NCBI GenBank assembly: GCA_019095985.1
Contig: CM032659.1
Span: 3,077,973-3,141,972, forward strand
Reading direction: 5' to 3'
DNA length: 64,000 nt
Origin: Streblospio benedicti
Taxonomy: Eukaryota > Annelida > Polychaeta > Spionida > Spionidae
A program made the position numbers and the translations under genes. Below are positions 11,382 to 24,800 of the stretch, piece by piece; positions within the stretch are counted from its first letter, which is position 1, and every line of letters starts with the position of its first letter. Below the pieces are notes generated by a model that was not told the origin of the DNA, ran no database searches, and saw only the letters and a list, made by a program, of their open reading frames with translations.

Positions 11382-12960
11382 GCCCCTCATACCAAGTCTT
11401 CGAGGAACATTATTCAAGGCTTCAGCCAATCAGATTTTTTACTAGGTACGAGAAAATGTTGTAGTGTTCCAATGAGCTCCACCACCTCTAGGGGGTTATC
11501 GGTCATAGAGTGACCCATCAATATCAATGGTTCGAAATGGAGCCACAGTTGCACCATTTGAATATGAAGGAAATGCCCATTGAGTGGTTGCTATTTTTTC
11601 AACCGACAAATCAAATGTGACCACACTTGCGATCTGTAGAGCGGTAACAAGCCGGGTGGAGGGACGGGCAGAGAGACGAAGGCAATTAATGGTCTGTAAT
11701 TACAGGCAGATCCAGGGTTTCGAAAAAGGGGTTGGTGCAATAGTTGGGGTCACCCACAGGATTTCATGGATTTTGTAGATGAAATAGATAATTATGTCTC
11801 ATCATGTTACAAAATATAGTGTACAATCATACAATCCTTTTTTCCATGGCATTTCATCAATATCTTAATGAAAATAAGCCAGAAATCAATATAGACTAAA
11901 ATAAAACAAATAGCTTACACCGACTGTGTAATGGAATAACGCGGTGTTCTTAGTGTTCTATCACGATCTGGTCAGTCTCCTGCTGCTGTTGAACGACCTA
12001 GTACTCTCGACAATACCACCTTCTCACAACCTGCCTAGCAGCAAATGTCCTCGATAAACCACATTCACGAATTCAGTGGTTCTCTTCTGAACCCCTTCAC
12101 TTCAGCGGTAAGAATCTCTTGTTATGTGGGAAATCTCATTGTGTGAATCTATGGAAAAAGTCCCCGTGACTGTCCGCTGTTGAGAAGCCGTACTTAAGGT
12201 TTTAAACAACAATTACAAACCTTTTTATATCATCCATGATACTGCCTTCTCCTTCATGTCCAGTCACAATCATCTAATGTTCACACAAGTCGTTTCATAA
12301 CAATTAGCAGTGGTGGTAGACATTATCTACTCTGACCCAATTTTTGCAAGCTCGAAAGTGATTGGTTGTTGGTGACATCATGAATAATTAGGTTGAAATA
12401 TGAATAAATGATTTATGCCATGACCCTTCACCTTGATTTAGTGTTGTAAACATGTCAAAGAGTAACACATTATATGCTACATGTAGCTTGTTGGTGCAAT
12501 ATGTCGATGCATTTAAACAGGCGGTCTCTTTAAGGACTTTGTTTTTATTGTCACCACATGAAGCTTTGAGACGTGGGCAAGTCCTGTCCTTTGGGAGTTG
12601 AACGCTTTATGATAAGTCCGTGTTCATTTGGTTGTAGCTGACAGTTGATGATAAGGGACATCAAGGAACATTATGGGCGCTCCGGGACCAATAAACGACC
12701 AGGACCCGGATGGGTATGCATCATTCACAGACACGGCCGGAAATTAACAAGCATAAACACCCGCCAGAGGCTCACTTAGTCATTTAGTCTTACGAAAGTA
12801 AACAGTGTAATATATTCAGATCAGCTACTGTGTTATGAGCCTTAATGTTATCATGTAATGTGTTGTTTATTGTTGTTTATTTGTTGTTTGTTTGTTTGTT
12901 GTTTGTTTGTTGTTTGTTTATCATCGTTTGTTGTCGTTTGTCGTCGTTCGCTGTCCATTG
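11382..12960. other. Intergenic; one MITE fragment
   Basis: No gene seen. A truncated GGCAGATCC-family end sits at about 11705-11780, including the family's AGGATTTCATGGATTTTGTA core. Confidence 0.45.
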
Positions 12961-12970
12961 TCATTGTTGT

Positions 12971-13048
<78 letters not shown>

Positions 13049-13049
13049 C
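12961..13049. repeat. (GTT)n microsatellite
   Basis: About 85 bp of nearly pure GTT repeats with a few C interruptions. It produces poly-Cys, poly-Val and poly-Thr readings on the two strands that should not be taken as genes. Confidence 0.95.
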
Positions 13050-13821
13050 GTAATCAACAGTGGCGGCATTGTTGGATATGTTATGAAATCACACAAAAAA
13101 CCCTCCACCAATTTGCTTCTTTCTGGTGCCACATTACAAGGCAAATACATGTCAAAAGAGCAATGGTCTATTACCTATAAGCTGAATACATGCATGTCAC
13201 ATACTTTTCTGTATACGTTCAAGCTACTAATGCAGCAGTGATTAACAATAGGGTTACCGGAAGTAATAAATGTGCTCCTGATATGGGTTTTATTACAGCC
13301 AGCAACTTACTGACAAATCCTGTTATGTTAACCGGGGCAGGTGTCCTCTAACTGGCAATGCAAACATGTACGGGACAAACCTTTTATGGAGACAACCTCT
13401 ATAATATATAAAAGACAAACTTTATGATAAGACTATTTTGGACCCCAAACCAATGTACAAAGAGCAAACCCTGTAAAATTTCCATCAACTATCTAGACCA
13501 CTTGAGCCAGCCCTCGTGTGACCCAATCGGGAGGCTTTACTGTACTCAGCAATCTCTGCACAAAGAAAATAAGTAGGCTTCATTGACAAAGCTAATGTTT
13601 TACTGTGCCCATAAATGAAGCATGCAAAAAGTGTGTTTCTATTTCCTGCCCGTTTATTGGCAGTAACTCAGCCACTGAGCTGTTATACTGCTGGGTGATG
13701 AGGTGTTGACAGCGATCTGCACTCGGGGAGGCGTCTTTATGTGGCCGAGACATGGGTACTAGCAGCGGTATTGAACTAGAGACCGACAGAAACGGGTATA
13801 ATCGTGGGTGTGGCACTCATA
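13050..13821. other. Intergenic, no gene seen
   Basis: No coding signal. Part near 13300-13530 resembles a worn pogo-like or other repeat (GGAGACAACCTC), without clear ends. Confidence 0.35.
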
Positions 13822-14000
13822 GGCAGATCCAGAGATAGTGGGTGTGCAAGAGCCACCCGACCCTGTTCCACCACAAAATTTAATTTTCATTGGAGGTTTT
13901 TTGGTATATCCGCAAGTACCCCCCCCTCTCGGACCCTGCTCTGGCAGTGTCAATGGTATGGGGCACATTTCGGTGGGTTTTATTGGGTTGTGAGGGGCTT
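13822..14000. mobile_element. GGCAGATCC-family MITE, right end unclear
   Basis: Left end GGCAGATCCAGAG at 13822. The interior has the family's AAATTTAATTTTCAT..G-type block and C-rich patch. The right terminus was not recognised, so 14000 is approximate. Confidence 0.45.
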
Positions 14001-15090
14001 ATTTCCCACAGCTCTCTTTTGTTTCACCTTTTCCCCCATATCCAATACTTTTGTCAGACCCCCACCCCCCACACACCTCTTCCTTGAAATCCCACATCCA
14101 TCTTGTTCTATTGAATACATGAAAGGATTGACCATACGCTAATGAGGATTTTGACATCATTTATTTCATCACCAGTGCTTTATAGTCCACTACAGTAGAG
14201 CCTCGTTATCTCGATATTGTTTATATAGAATTTTTAAATCATACAATGGCTTCACTATGTTATGAACAGGTGATAATTGTGGTTGCTTTGTTTCTGCTAT
14301 TGCTATCATTTCACTGCTTCGAGATAACCAGTGCCTACTGGACAGGCAAGATCAGCACTAATGTAGATATGTCACAGGCGAACATTAGAAATGCATGTTT
14401 CTAGTGTGAGAAAAATGGTGGCTGCTGCTTGGATATTGATGAGGCAACCGTAACAAAAACAGTACGACCCCCATTTCATGTAGACAAACAGAAAAATATA
14501 CATATTGTGCTTACAAAATAGCAGATCTGGTAGACAAATTCACAACTGTTTAAACAAAACAATGACAGCCACTGTACACCATCTAGCAATGAGGTTTAAG
14601 AAAGTATTTTGGTCTCCGTAAAAGCAATGACATGATGTTTACTCATACGGGCGCACCAATGAACACATGTAACAATATATCATCCAGCTGGAACATTGAC
14701 AGTTTTCACAATAATCTTACAAGAAATGTTGATAAAGGCACAGACAAAGTATAACACATTTACAGTAGTAGTCTTTGTGAGCGGTGCCACATACATCATA
14801 ACTTACTATTCAACCTTTAAAATGGCACTGTAAACTATGATGTATTTGACCAGCTGTTGTTACCAACTTAGGTTATCCACGTGCTTATATTGTGTCTAAA
14901 AAGCACGTCATCTAAATGCAATGAGCAGATCTCACCAGGCTCAATCACGGTCCCATATAATGCTCAGCTCACCACCTTTATATCAGTGAGCCACGTTTTT
15001 GTGTGTGCATTACCACTGACGTGATCCCATACTACAGACGGATGTCAACTTAATAGATAGTGACTTTAGCTCATAGCTGGATGTACAGTA
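14001..15090. other. Intergenic, no gene seen
   Basis: Contains a related but distinct terminal sequence, ACAGTAGAGCCTCGTTATCT, at about 14193-14340 (pogo-like family with a TCGAGATAA-type other end). Otherwise nothing definable. Confidence 0.4.
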
Positions 15091-15273
15091 CAGTAGAACC
15101 CCTTAATTAGGACCACCCTCACGTCTGGTCTCAAGTGGTCTTTATAACGAAGTGGTCGCTTTTTGGAGGTTCATGTTGGTATCTCCCTATATATAAAAAA
15201 ACTTGGTGCCACAAGTTGTTTTATTATAGGGGTGGTCTGATACTAGAGGTGGTCTTAATTGGAGGCTCTACTG
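15091..15273. mobile_element. Pogo-like MITE (full length)
   Basis: Starts CAGTAGAACCCCTTAATTAG, ends inverted AATTGGAGGCTCTACTG, and is flanked by TA on both sides (15089-15090, 15274-15275), as expected for TA-targeting pogo/Tc1-mariner elements. 183 bp, non-coding. Confidence 0.8.
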
Positions 15274-16302
15274 TAAGTGACATCACTCATAAAGTACCAG
15301 TGTAACCTTGTTAAATCGATATTGATTGTCTCGGCTTTTCTGTTATCTCCAGGTTACTTTTAATTTCCCTTCAACTACATAATTAACATATTAGTTGGTT
15401 ACCAAATATTATTTATCATTGATTTGTTTATTGGTTTCTTTCTTTCTTCAGATCTGACAGAAAATGTCCTGCCTGCACGTGACAGGACTTTAACCACTTT
15501 TGATTTTGTCTTGTCTGCTGTACCGCGGGCCCCAAAGTGAAAGCACCATTTCATAATGGAGTTTATCAAATGAAGTAGACTCTGACAATTTCAATCCCAT
15601 TTCCTCACAAGTCTGGTTTATATCCGAGACTGTCTAAGCCTACTATGTTTATCACGGGCAGTTTTGTATTAAATTCTAGGTGCTTGAATGTCTGTCCTTT
15701 GATGTTAAAAAAACATACACTGGAATGTGTGAGCGTGTATCTTGCCACCTTGGACTAATTGAGCATAAAGACCTTGCATCCTGATATAATTTATCCCATT
15801 CTTTACTACCCGGATACCTGGATGCCTGTATCCTGAGCATGGGGTCTAAAAACGTCCATGTGCTTGTCTTTAAGACTTTAAAAAATATTGGGTGTCACAT
15901 TTTATTATGATGTCCCCACAGAAGAAATTTGCTTGTGTCTTGCGTTCATATATAAGGATTTTAAGTATCCATTTCACAGCTTAGAATGTCAGTCACGTTA
16001 AACCAATATCCTGGAATGATTGAAACTGAACCCTGCAATGTTTTGCGCCTACAGCTTAGCATGTCTGAGTTTGAATGTTGAATGTTCAAATGTCTGAGCT
16101 TTAACCTAGGAATGCCTCAAATAGCCTTCTGGTTTGTCTCCAACACAGTATTTTACTGTTTGATGCCCTAGAGAGTTTCCACCCTCTTTCTCACATGTCA
16201 CGTACACATTTAGTTCTAGAATGTCTTTGGCCTTATCTGTATAATATATCTGACTTTGCTCCACAGAATGTTTGAATATTTTCAACTATTTACTCTAGCA
16301 TA
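15274..16302. other. Intergenic, no gene seen
   Basis: Loosely repetitive (recurrent 'GAATGTCTG..' phrases around 15680-16240). A block near 15890-15980 resembles part of the repeat found in both segmental copies near 22060-22140 and 26310-26390. No coding case. Confidence 0.35.
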
Positions 16303-16457
16303 TGCAGATCCAGGGGTGCAGGGGGGGTGCCCTTCCTTTTTCACCTCCAAAATGGCATTTTCATGCAGTTTGTCGCACCTCCTCGAACTTTCGCGAGTAT
16401 AAAAACTATGAAATTCTATGGGTGCTGCCCCCTTTTCCGAAATCCCGGATTTGCCAA
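16303..16457. mobile_element. GGCAGATCC-family MITE
   Basis: Ends TGCAGATCCAGG and CCCGGATTTGCC are inverted matches, with G-rich sequence beside the left end and C-rich sequence near the right. The open frames crossing it are not genes. Confidence 0.55.
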
Positions 16458-18309
16458 TGGGGTTGTATCCCTAGAGACGTGTCCGCCATATTGCAGAATG
16501 ACAGTGGCAATGGTCACAGTGAAAGGCTTGAGAATGCTCACTTACAGAAATCCACGCAAAAATCCGCCGTCAGACAGACCCAAATGTTGAAACACAATCC
16601 GCCATTGTTTTACTATCATTATGTAACATTCGTGATGCCACTTTTAAATGGTACAATATCGCAACACAGAATGTTTCAAAGTCTACTACCGCCTTATCCC
16701 CATGCCCTACTTCGCAGTAAAATGCCAGCATTGCAAATTCTTCACTGTCAGACAGGAGCTTAGCAAATGTCACGAACACTATTTTGCACTTGAGACTATT
16801 ATATTGTCTCCCTTTAAAGGCGCCGTTTGCACTTTGTATGCTCCATTATGTGACACGCTAATCATTCTGTTGAGTTTTGATGATGTAGTGGATTCAATTT
16901 CTGAAGATCTTTTGCTGGCTTGATCATACCATAGATCATATCATAACTGAGGTAACAGGACGCCGTTGTCTTGTGGATCCATCACACCTAGAATAATACA
17001 AAACAGAAAAGAAGATTAATAGGTTTTTATACAAGTGGTTGGGTTGTGAGACATTAGACAATATATCACTGAGGATGGAGTTTGATATAACAACTCCCTT
17101 GGCCCTATGTCTGTTAATCATTTTAGGTATCAAATTCTGTAGTGTAGGATATCAATTTGTCTGCTCCGCCATTCAGCCATTCAGAATCGGATATCCCTAG
17201 CAAATATGTGAGAAAGAAAAAGTAATTGCTCAACACAAACCACGCAGATTTTGCACGCACGCCTTGACCTAAACGAGTCTGACTAGATTCTACTTTCATG
17301 CATGCCCTAGAACTTTGCCTGCGAGGGATCAGACACTCATCATGCCAAGTGAGTCTTGCGTGTTCAGCAAAACGTCTTTACCTGTGTAAGCTCAAATCCT
17401 AACCAACTAATTAAGAATCATATCACAAAAAATGCACTTTGAGAATCAAATGTCAAGATGACTGTGACGTCAATCTGTTGACATGTGATACTCAGAATGA
17501 AAAAAAACACTGTACAATATGAGCATGAGTTTTGGGCCGAAGAACAACAGACCCTACAATTGAGACCACCCCTTTAAAGAGACCACCGCCTTAATAAGAC
17601 CAAATGAGACCAAAGTCTTTAAAAGGGGATAAGATTCCCCCATAAAGATATGGACACCAAAGGAGGTTAAAAAAACTAAAGATATTCAAAAAAAAGAAAC
17701 AAAAAAAAACCCTAGGCTTGTACCTGTAGCTTTATAATTGAATATGTACACGTGTACATGTACATAATGGTGGGAGACATCACATCTTATCCCCTAAATT
17801 GACCCCAGGACGTGCATTAAGCATCGCCTCCTTCTTTTGCATAGACAATCTTATTGAATTTTATCAGGCCACCTGCAAACCACCACCACCAGCCATGTAA
17901 CTGACGGACCTGGACCTGGTTGCCAGGCATTGATTTGCCATTCACTGCTGCAGCCCCTCGTCACCCCCTCCCGTGGTGATTCTGACAGATATTGGGCTGT
18001 ATAACATTCTACGGTGTCTGGTTCTTTTTTTATTATCAAATACATAACATCATAACGTTCGCATGTCAATATCAGAAACGTGACTAGTAGATGAAAATTG
18101 TAGCAAACTCAAAATAATAGAAGAATTAAACATTCAATTACTCAAATATTAAAATAGACGGTTAAAGTACTAGCCATACTAAAAAACATATAAGCATTAC
18201 ATCAAAAGTGGTGGACCTCTCGTAGAGACTGTCCCTGGGTATGAAACACACCTTGTTTTTGCATGCAACTTATTCTCATGTAAACTATTTTCATTGTACA
18301 TACAGTATA
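16458..18309. other. 3' flank of the receptor gene; last exon not found here
   Basis: No gene is supported. A pogo-like MITE fragment lies at about 17549-17640 (AATTGAGACCACCCC). The receptor's missing last exon could lie here, but the only site noted (TTTGCAG then GTGGCCTGA, minus strand near 17872) would add just two residues and is not strong enough to call. Confidence 0.35.
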
Positions 18310-18496
18310 GGCAGATCCAGGGGCGCAGGGTTTGCCCCCCCCGCCCCCCCCCCCACCAACGCCCCCTTTCCAACCGGACACAGCAGATTTTCATAGAGTT
18401 TTAAGCATGTCCGCCAACAATTACACATACGAAACCCACAAAATCCTTTTAGATCGCCCCCCCCCCACTTTTCCAAAAAACCTGGATCTGCCAGTG
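18310..18496. mobile_element. GGCAGATCC-family MITE
   Basis: GGCAGATCCAGGGGCGCAGG at the left and AAAACCTGGATCTGCCAGTG at the right form a good inverted pair, with long C runs inside. It sits about 50 bp beyond the donor of the receptor's helix-7 exon, so reading through that donor would add MITE-encoded junk to the receptor tail. Confidence 0.75.
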
Positions 18497-18548
18497 ATAC
18501 AGCTAAAACGAAAATAAAAATTCCCAAACTCAATGCCCCACCACTGAC

Positions 18549-18809
18549 CTCTGTGGTAAGTGTGGACTTGTGGCTGAAGATGGACCTCAGTGACGAGTCG
18601 CGACTGAAGCCCGGGAGCCGCGCAGAGCCCCTGCTGGGCCCCGCCCCCGGGGATCGGTGGTGCACGGCCACGCAGCAGGAGCAGCAGCAGCAGCAGCACA
18701 GCACGGCGCGGCAGGCGGCCGCCACGTGGTCGCGGATGTACACGTTGATGAGCGAGTAGAGCAGGAAGTTGAGCGAGAAGTTGACGGCCTGGAGCACGTT
18801 GGTGGCCAC
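18549..18809 (-). CDS. GPCR exon 9: helix 7, Cys-rich helix 8 and tail
   Basis: 261 bp (87 codons), acceptor ATACTGCAG; donor GAG-GTCAGT is proposed because the frame otherwise runs into a MITE. Helix 7 is NVLQAVNFSLNFLLYSLINV. The tail has nine Cys between residues 408 and 420, partly from a TGC triplet run, then a Ser/Arg-rich stretch ending TLTTE. The exon beyond the donor was not found. Confidence 0.85.
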
Positions 18810-21800
18810 CTGCAGTATATGAGTTTTTTTAGTTTTAGGTGAGAAGTAAGGGCGGAGTTAATCAAAAATTAGTTGCAAAGTTTAGGGTAGTAAGACAAAA
18901 GGGATGTAGAAAGTTACAAAAGGGGAGTAGCAAGTTACAAGTTAGCAAACAAAAAGGGGAGTAACAAGTTGCAAAAGGCGAGAAGCAAGTTACAAAAGAG
19001 TTTTTAAAAGGCAAGTTAAAAATGAACTACTAGCATATTGCATATTGAGGTCTGAACAATGCAGCCTTCCTATGTGCTATATTGGTTGATTTGTGTAATC
19101 TCTATAAATTCACATGTCCTTAACATTTAACCCGTGCCATTTAGAAATAAGTGAAACAGTTGCCACTAATGATTGCCAATCACGTTCCCCACTCATGAAA
19201 TAGAAATAACCTGTGTAAAGAGACCACACACACTGTGAATAAACCTGCATAATGAGAATATTTCTCTATTGGAATTTTTCCAAGGCAGCCTAATGCTAGT
19301 CTAAAGCTCTTCTGTAATTACCATCACTGTTATACATGTAGTTTTTCTACGGGATATTGTGTGAGGGGTGTGAGTAATAAGTGGAAGGTGTGCCGTATGC
19401 ACCCAGAGTCACACTAGGTAGTTATCATAATTACAGTTTTACTCAATTAACATGATTTTCTGTCACCTAGGAAATAGGCATCCCCAGGATCCCCCCCCCC
19501 ATGGCCCCCTGGGTCCACCCCTGGGGGTGCCTATGCAGGACGACCTGGCACTCTGACATAGACTGATGTCACCATACCTCTGTGCAGCTTGAGTGTGATA
19601 TTGTTTCATTTTTTTAGTAAAATATAAGTCTAATCAACGTGTAGTCGCACTAACAATGTGATGGCTATTTACGTAAATGCGGCAATGCTTTAAAAATCTC
19701 ACAGTATGTGAATAAGCTTTGCTCTGATTTGCTGCAGATACTGTTACTTTATGGCATTGATAAATGACACAGTACAATGGCAAATCCGGGTTTTTGTAAA
19801 GGGGGGGGGGGGCACTTAAGGGATTTCAAGGGTTTTGTACACACGTTAGATGGGGGACATGCCACAAACTCTATGAAAATGAAGTATTTTGGTGGGAAAA
19901 GATGGTGGGGGGAGGGGGGGCGCCAATGGGGTCTGCCCATGGAGTACACCGAACCATATGTTGATAACTTCTTGGACAGAACATGTATTGTATCTATCTA
20001 TGACATGCATAGCTATTATTAGCATGTGTCTTCTTAAGCAGTTGTCTCCATCTCCTTGTGATTTTGTGAGTAGTAGAATTGTCCAGTGAACAGTGATAAG
20101 CTGAGTGTTTGTGTGGACAGCACTCAACTCATGACAGAAATGAGCCATGGGCTGGTTTTGATACTCATTAGTGACTGAACCACACACTTTGTTAACACTG
20201 TGAAGAAACAACAACGTAATGATACTAAATGTCTGCTCTTATTACACATCAAATTATCCATTCCCATTACAACGTCCTTAACGATTCATTTTGTGTGCTA
20301 ATGAGGATGTTATGCTGCAGCATCTAATGTACAATGCATGCAGTGGCTGCTCTAGGGAAAGGTCTAAAGACATCAGAGTGTAGTCTATATACTCACATGT
20401 CCATGTCTTGTGCTAACATCCAACCATCAGAAGACAAGCAATTACAATGTATTCCGTCACAGTGATGTAATTACGTACACACATCAATACAAACGCAGAA
20501 CATGCTCTTTTTAGAACAAAAAGCATGACATTTTAAAGATATTTGGCCTGCAAATGATGTCTAATCTATAGGAGAAAATTGAAAGTGATTGATTTTCTTT
20601 GGTGACATTGTAATGTATTTCTAAAGGTTATAACGAAAGTGGCAATGCTGTTTAATTGTTTTCATTAGTTTAGACAACTCCCAATGTGTTTATGATATTA
20701 AACATTCATTTGAATGCGCTGGGTGATAAATAAAGAACGTGGTTTCTTCCTTATATAGCTGGTGTGTATCGGCATTTCGTATCATGCGAGTTTGATACGT
20801 CATAGTAGATTCGTCCGATACACAGCAGGTATATGGTGAGGGACCAGTTCTCTCGTTTTACCATGTAGGCCACATGTTATGTTATGTTATTGTTAATGCC
20901 ACATGTTAATGTTAATTGTAAGTGTAAATGGCTGAAAAACCCAATGTTATTGCTATAACGCTGTGAGATATGAGAGGAGACGCAGCTAAAGACCTTGGAT
21001 GTAACCAGATGTGCACGCTGTGAGGTGATGGGGAAATGCCGATTATCCCTGATATAAGCCGTCTCTACGGACAGACCTTGGTACTGTACATGTTATTTAA
21101 GGTTCACTAAACCTCAGGACGTACATGCGGAAATGAGACAGACACACGAAACAGTTATCCTCCATTTGGATTAATGAGAAAATATAGTTTTTTTATTAGC
21201 TAATAACATTGTGACAGAATTTAAGTGATATTCAGCTGTGGTATGGAGGCTGTGCTCTAAAACTAATGAAGGCAAATCCAGCGAATCTCACCAGTGGAAT
21301 GTGGGTTTTATGCAAGGTACATGTACATGGTCTTTCAAATCCAATGTTAAGCCAGCCAATCAAAAACCACTTCCTGATTAACTTACTGCAGAATAGAAAT
21401 ATGGAATATTGGTGGAAATATTTCAATTGTAATTGCATAGATTGTGTCAGCTTATTTCAATAATGTGAAGTGATAGAAAATATAATATAATGGCGATGGC
21501 GAACGTGTAAAAAACTATGAAATTGAAGTATTTTGGTGGGAAAGGGTGGGGGGGCACCGTCCCCCCTTGGATCTGCTTATGCCCCCCACTACAATTACTA
21601 CCAATTTTACGAGCCATCCCTATAAGTGCGCCTAAGCAAGACTTTCAGCCCCCCAACCGCATAAAAAAAATCAAATTGAGTTCTTAATGCCCTCCTCTCC
21701 CCTGTTTTCCGTACACGTGTCGGTCAGTCAGACGGTCATGGTCGCCCCTAATTACATTTTTCTCCGGTTTTATCACAGCGAAAAAGACTCATGGTGTTCT

Positions 21801-24800
21801 ATTCAAAGGGAACAGAGTGCCTGGTGCTTGTAGAAAAAGCTCTGCACATATATTTCTTGCATGCCTTGTGTCTACAGAACGTCCCATCATCGTAATTATA
21901 TACAATTCAACGAGGACACCTCAAGTAGGGTGGTTAATACACGTATACCCAAGAAGTAAGTTCCTTGGAAATCTAATGACTGTTTACATATCTAGGCCCC
22001 AGGGTCCTACATGACTTCCGAAAAAATGAGTATGGTGTCACCATGCCACTTTTCACTGTTCACTATTCGCGTGTCACTTGTCAACATGATGTTCTTACAG
22101 AGGAAATGTTTGTGTGTCTCATGTCTATAGATATGGAGTTTTAAAGGTTCAAATTTACAGGCTGGCATTGCTATAAAACGGCCGTGTTGCCGTGTCATAG
22201 TTAACCTCTGTAGAACCCTATGTTTCCATTCATCTGGGTTGGTTTCTGCTGCTATGACTGCAATACATAACCACCGCCCTTCAAAATTGGTCTCATCTGA
22301 TAGAAAATGACGGACACTGTGACTGTAAAGGCTTACTTCTGGCAACATATGAACAGGAATGTATTTCAAGGTTGATAGAAACAGATTACACCAATTCCAT
22401 ATATTAAAATCCTGGTAAGCTGTGATCAACAGTTTTCGTGTGAGGAGCAAACCAGTTTCTATGGCTTTGGAGCCTTAACACAATATATAAGTTATAATCT
22501 AGATGCAATGCATAAGGTAGTTTTCAGTCAAGTATACGCTACACAACTGACCCATATTAGGGCTTGACAAAACAATATAAGGCAAAATATCGCTTATTTT
22601 CTGACAGTAGACAGCCATGTGGAAGGAGGGTCTTCAACTATTGCAGACTTAGCAACAAAAGCCGGACCATGCAAGTGGACATACTAACCGTTCATGGACA
22701 CTACAGATATTCCCATTGTGCATGGACCAAATAAATTGTGCCAAAGACAGATATTCATACTGCCTGCAGTAAAAAATCAAAACCTCTTATTTGAAAAGTA
22801 AACAATTACCGCACCATAACTGTTGATTATGCACATTAACTGGGGATCGATCGAACCCCGTGACTTCGTCAACATTTAACTCGTGCCATTTAGAAATAAG
22901 CAAAACAGTTGCCACAAATGATTGCCACTCACGTTCCCATTCATGAAATAGAAATAACCTGTGTACAGAGACCATTACGCACTGTGAATAAACCTGCATA
23001 ATGAGAACATCTCTCTATTGGAACCTTTCCAAGGCAGCCCCAATACTAGTCTTAGGCTCGACTGTAATTATATTGCCATCACTGTTATGTAAGTAGTGTT
23101 TGTAGTGGGTCGTCGCGTGAGGGATGGGGGCGATAAGTGGAAAGTATGCTGTATGCACCCAGCAACACTAGAGTCATATCCGGTTGGTCTCATGAAAGGA
23201 GTTTTACTCCATTAACACGATTTTCTGTCACTCAGGATGACCTGGCACTGTGACACAGACTGATGTCATCATATCTCTGTGCAGCTTGTGTGAGATCTGG
23301 TTTCATTTTTAGTTAGAGTAATCAACGTGTAGTGGCACTAACAAGGCGGAGGCTCTTTACCTTAATGCAGCAATGCTTTGAAAATCTCATATGTTGATAG
23401 CTGCTTGGACAAAACATGTATGACATGCGTAGCTAAGCATGCGTCTTCTTAAATGGTTGTCTCCATCTGCTTGTGCCTTTTTGAGTAGGAGCATTCTTCT
23501 TGCGGCCCAGTGAACAGTGATAAGGTCAGTGTTTGTGTGGACAGTACTCCACTCATGACAGAAATGAGCCATGGTGTGGTTTTGATGCTCATTAGTGACT
23601 GGATCGCACACATGAAGAAGCAACAACAACATGATAATGAATGTCTGCTCTTATTACATATCAAATTATTAGTGTCCATTACAACTTCCTTAACGATTCA
23701 TTTTGTGTGCTAATGAGGACGTTATGCTCAACATCTAATGTACAATGCATGCAGTGGCTGCTCTAGGGAAAGGTCTAAAGACATCAGAGTGTATATACTC
23801 ACATGTCCGTGTATTTTTGTGCTAGCATCCAACCATCAGAAGACAACAACTTACAATGTATTCGGTCAAACTTTTGTAATTGCATTTGACACATCAATTC
23901 AAACGCAGAACATGCTCTTTTTAGTCCAAAAGGTCTGACATTTTATAGATATTTGGCCTGCAAATGATGTCTAATCTATAGGAGAAAATTGAAAGTGGTT
24001 GATTTTCTTTGGTGACATTGTAATGCATTTCTAAAGCTCAGAACAAAAGTGTCGATGCTGTTTAATGTTTTCGGTAGTTTAGACAACTCTAAATGTGTTA
24101 TAATATCAATACATTCTTTTGAAAGCACTTGGTGATAAACAATGATTTGGTAGGGTCTTTTGTTCGATGTGTTATACCGTTCATCAGCACCATTTCGTGG
24201 ATAGAGAACTCAAGTTTAAAATTCGTCTGATAAGTTGAAATTTCTTTAAGTGATTGGCAAATGCATGCATCGTTTGTTGTTTTACAATGATGTACGTGGA
24301 TATAAATTTCAAATCTGAATCACATACATCTAAACATATCAAGTGCACGACTTCTGACTGTGCGTTGATTTACACAGACATGTCATGATATGTATAGCCT
24401 CAAGAACGCCTAAAATTGTGAACTCTTCTGTTTTAAATCACAACAGTATTATTGAATGGTAAAGATCCATCGTCACGATTTAGAGGCAGGAAAATTTCAT
24501 TCCAAATCGTGCATGGTTCATCGTGGAAACATGATCGCTGAAAAATTGTTTATGCAACACGAAAGACGAGATAAGGTACTATTATCGTGTGGGTTTCTAA
24601 AATAACGACCGGAAAATCGCTTTATACAAAAGGCCCTTCTCTCTAGTCACCATGTAAGACATAAATAAGTGTATTAAAATGGCTGGAAAACCAAGGTGAT
24701 AGCTATAAAGCTGTGAGATATGAGAGGGGACGCTGCAAACGACCTTGATCTTTCAAGATGTGCACGCTGTGAAGTGATGGGGAAATACTGATTAAATACT

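Larger units (their letters stand above)
19117..22290. repeat. Segmental duplication, copy A
   Basis: Non-coding segment that matches 22873-26610 in the same order and orientation over most of its length. Shared anchors are at 19121/22874 (CGTGCCATTTAGAAATAAG), 20333/23744 (GCATGCAGTGGCTGCTCTAG), 20567/23970, 20963/24715, 21247/25018 and 22060/26305. It carries insertions absent from copy B (19473-19536, 19779-19940 and about 21520-21590). Confidence 0.85.

Noticed and set aside
12845-13241. Open frames with poly-Cys, poly-Val or poly-Thr runs on both strands
   Set aside because: They are readings of the (GTT)n microsatellite, not proteins.
16302-16763. 153-codon plus-strand frame
   Set aside because: Its first third is a MITE and the rest shows no domain.
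17864-17872. Mini terminal exon for the receptor (acceptor TTTGCAG then Val-Ala-stop)
   Set aside because: The frame fits, but nine bases give no power to distinguish it from chance; cDNA would decide.
18291-18548. Extension of the helix-7 exon in the same frame to a stop near 18291
   Set aside because: Beyond the GTCAGT donor the frame enters a GGCAGATCC-family MITE. A MITE-coded tail is less likely than splicing to an unseen last exon.
22007-22450. 147-codon minus-strand frame with TRQHGRF..IYRHETHKHFL
   Set aside because: It lies in the duplicated segment. In copy B the related stretch is shifted by an indel and stopped, and a looser relative occurs near 15890-15980, so it is repeat DNA with a chance open frame.
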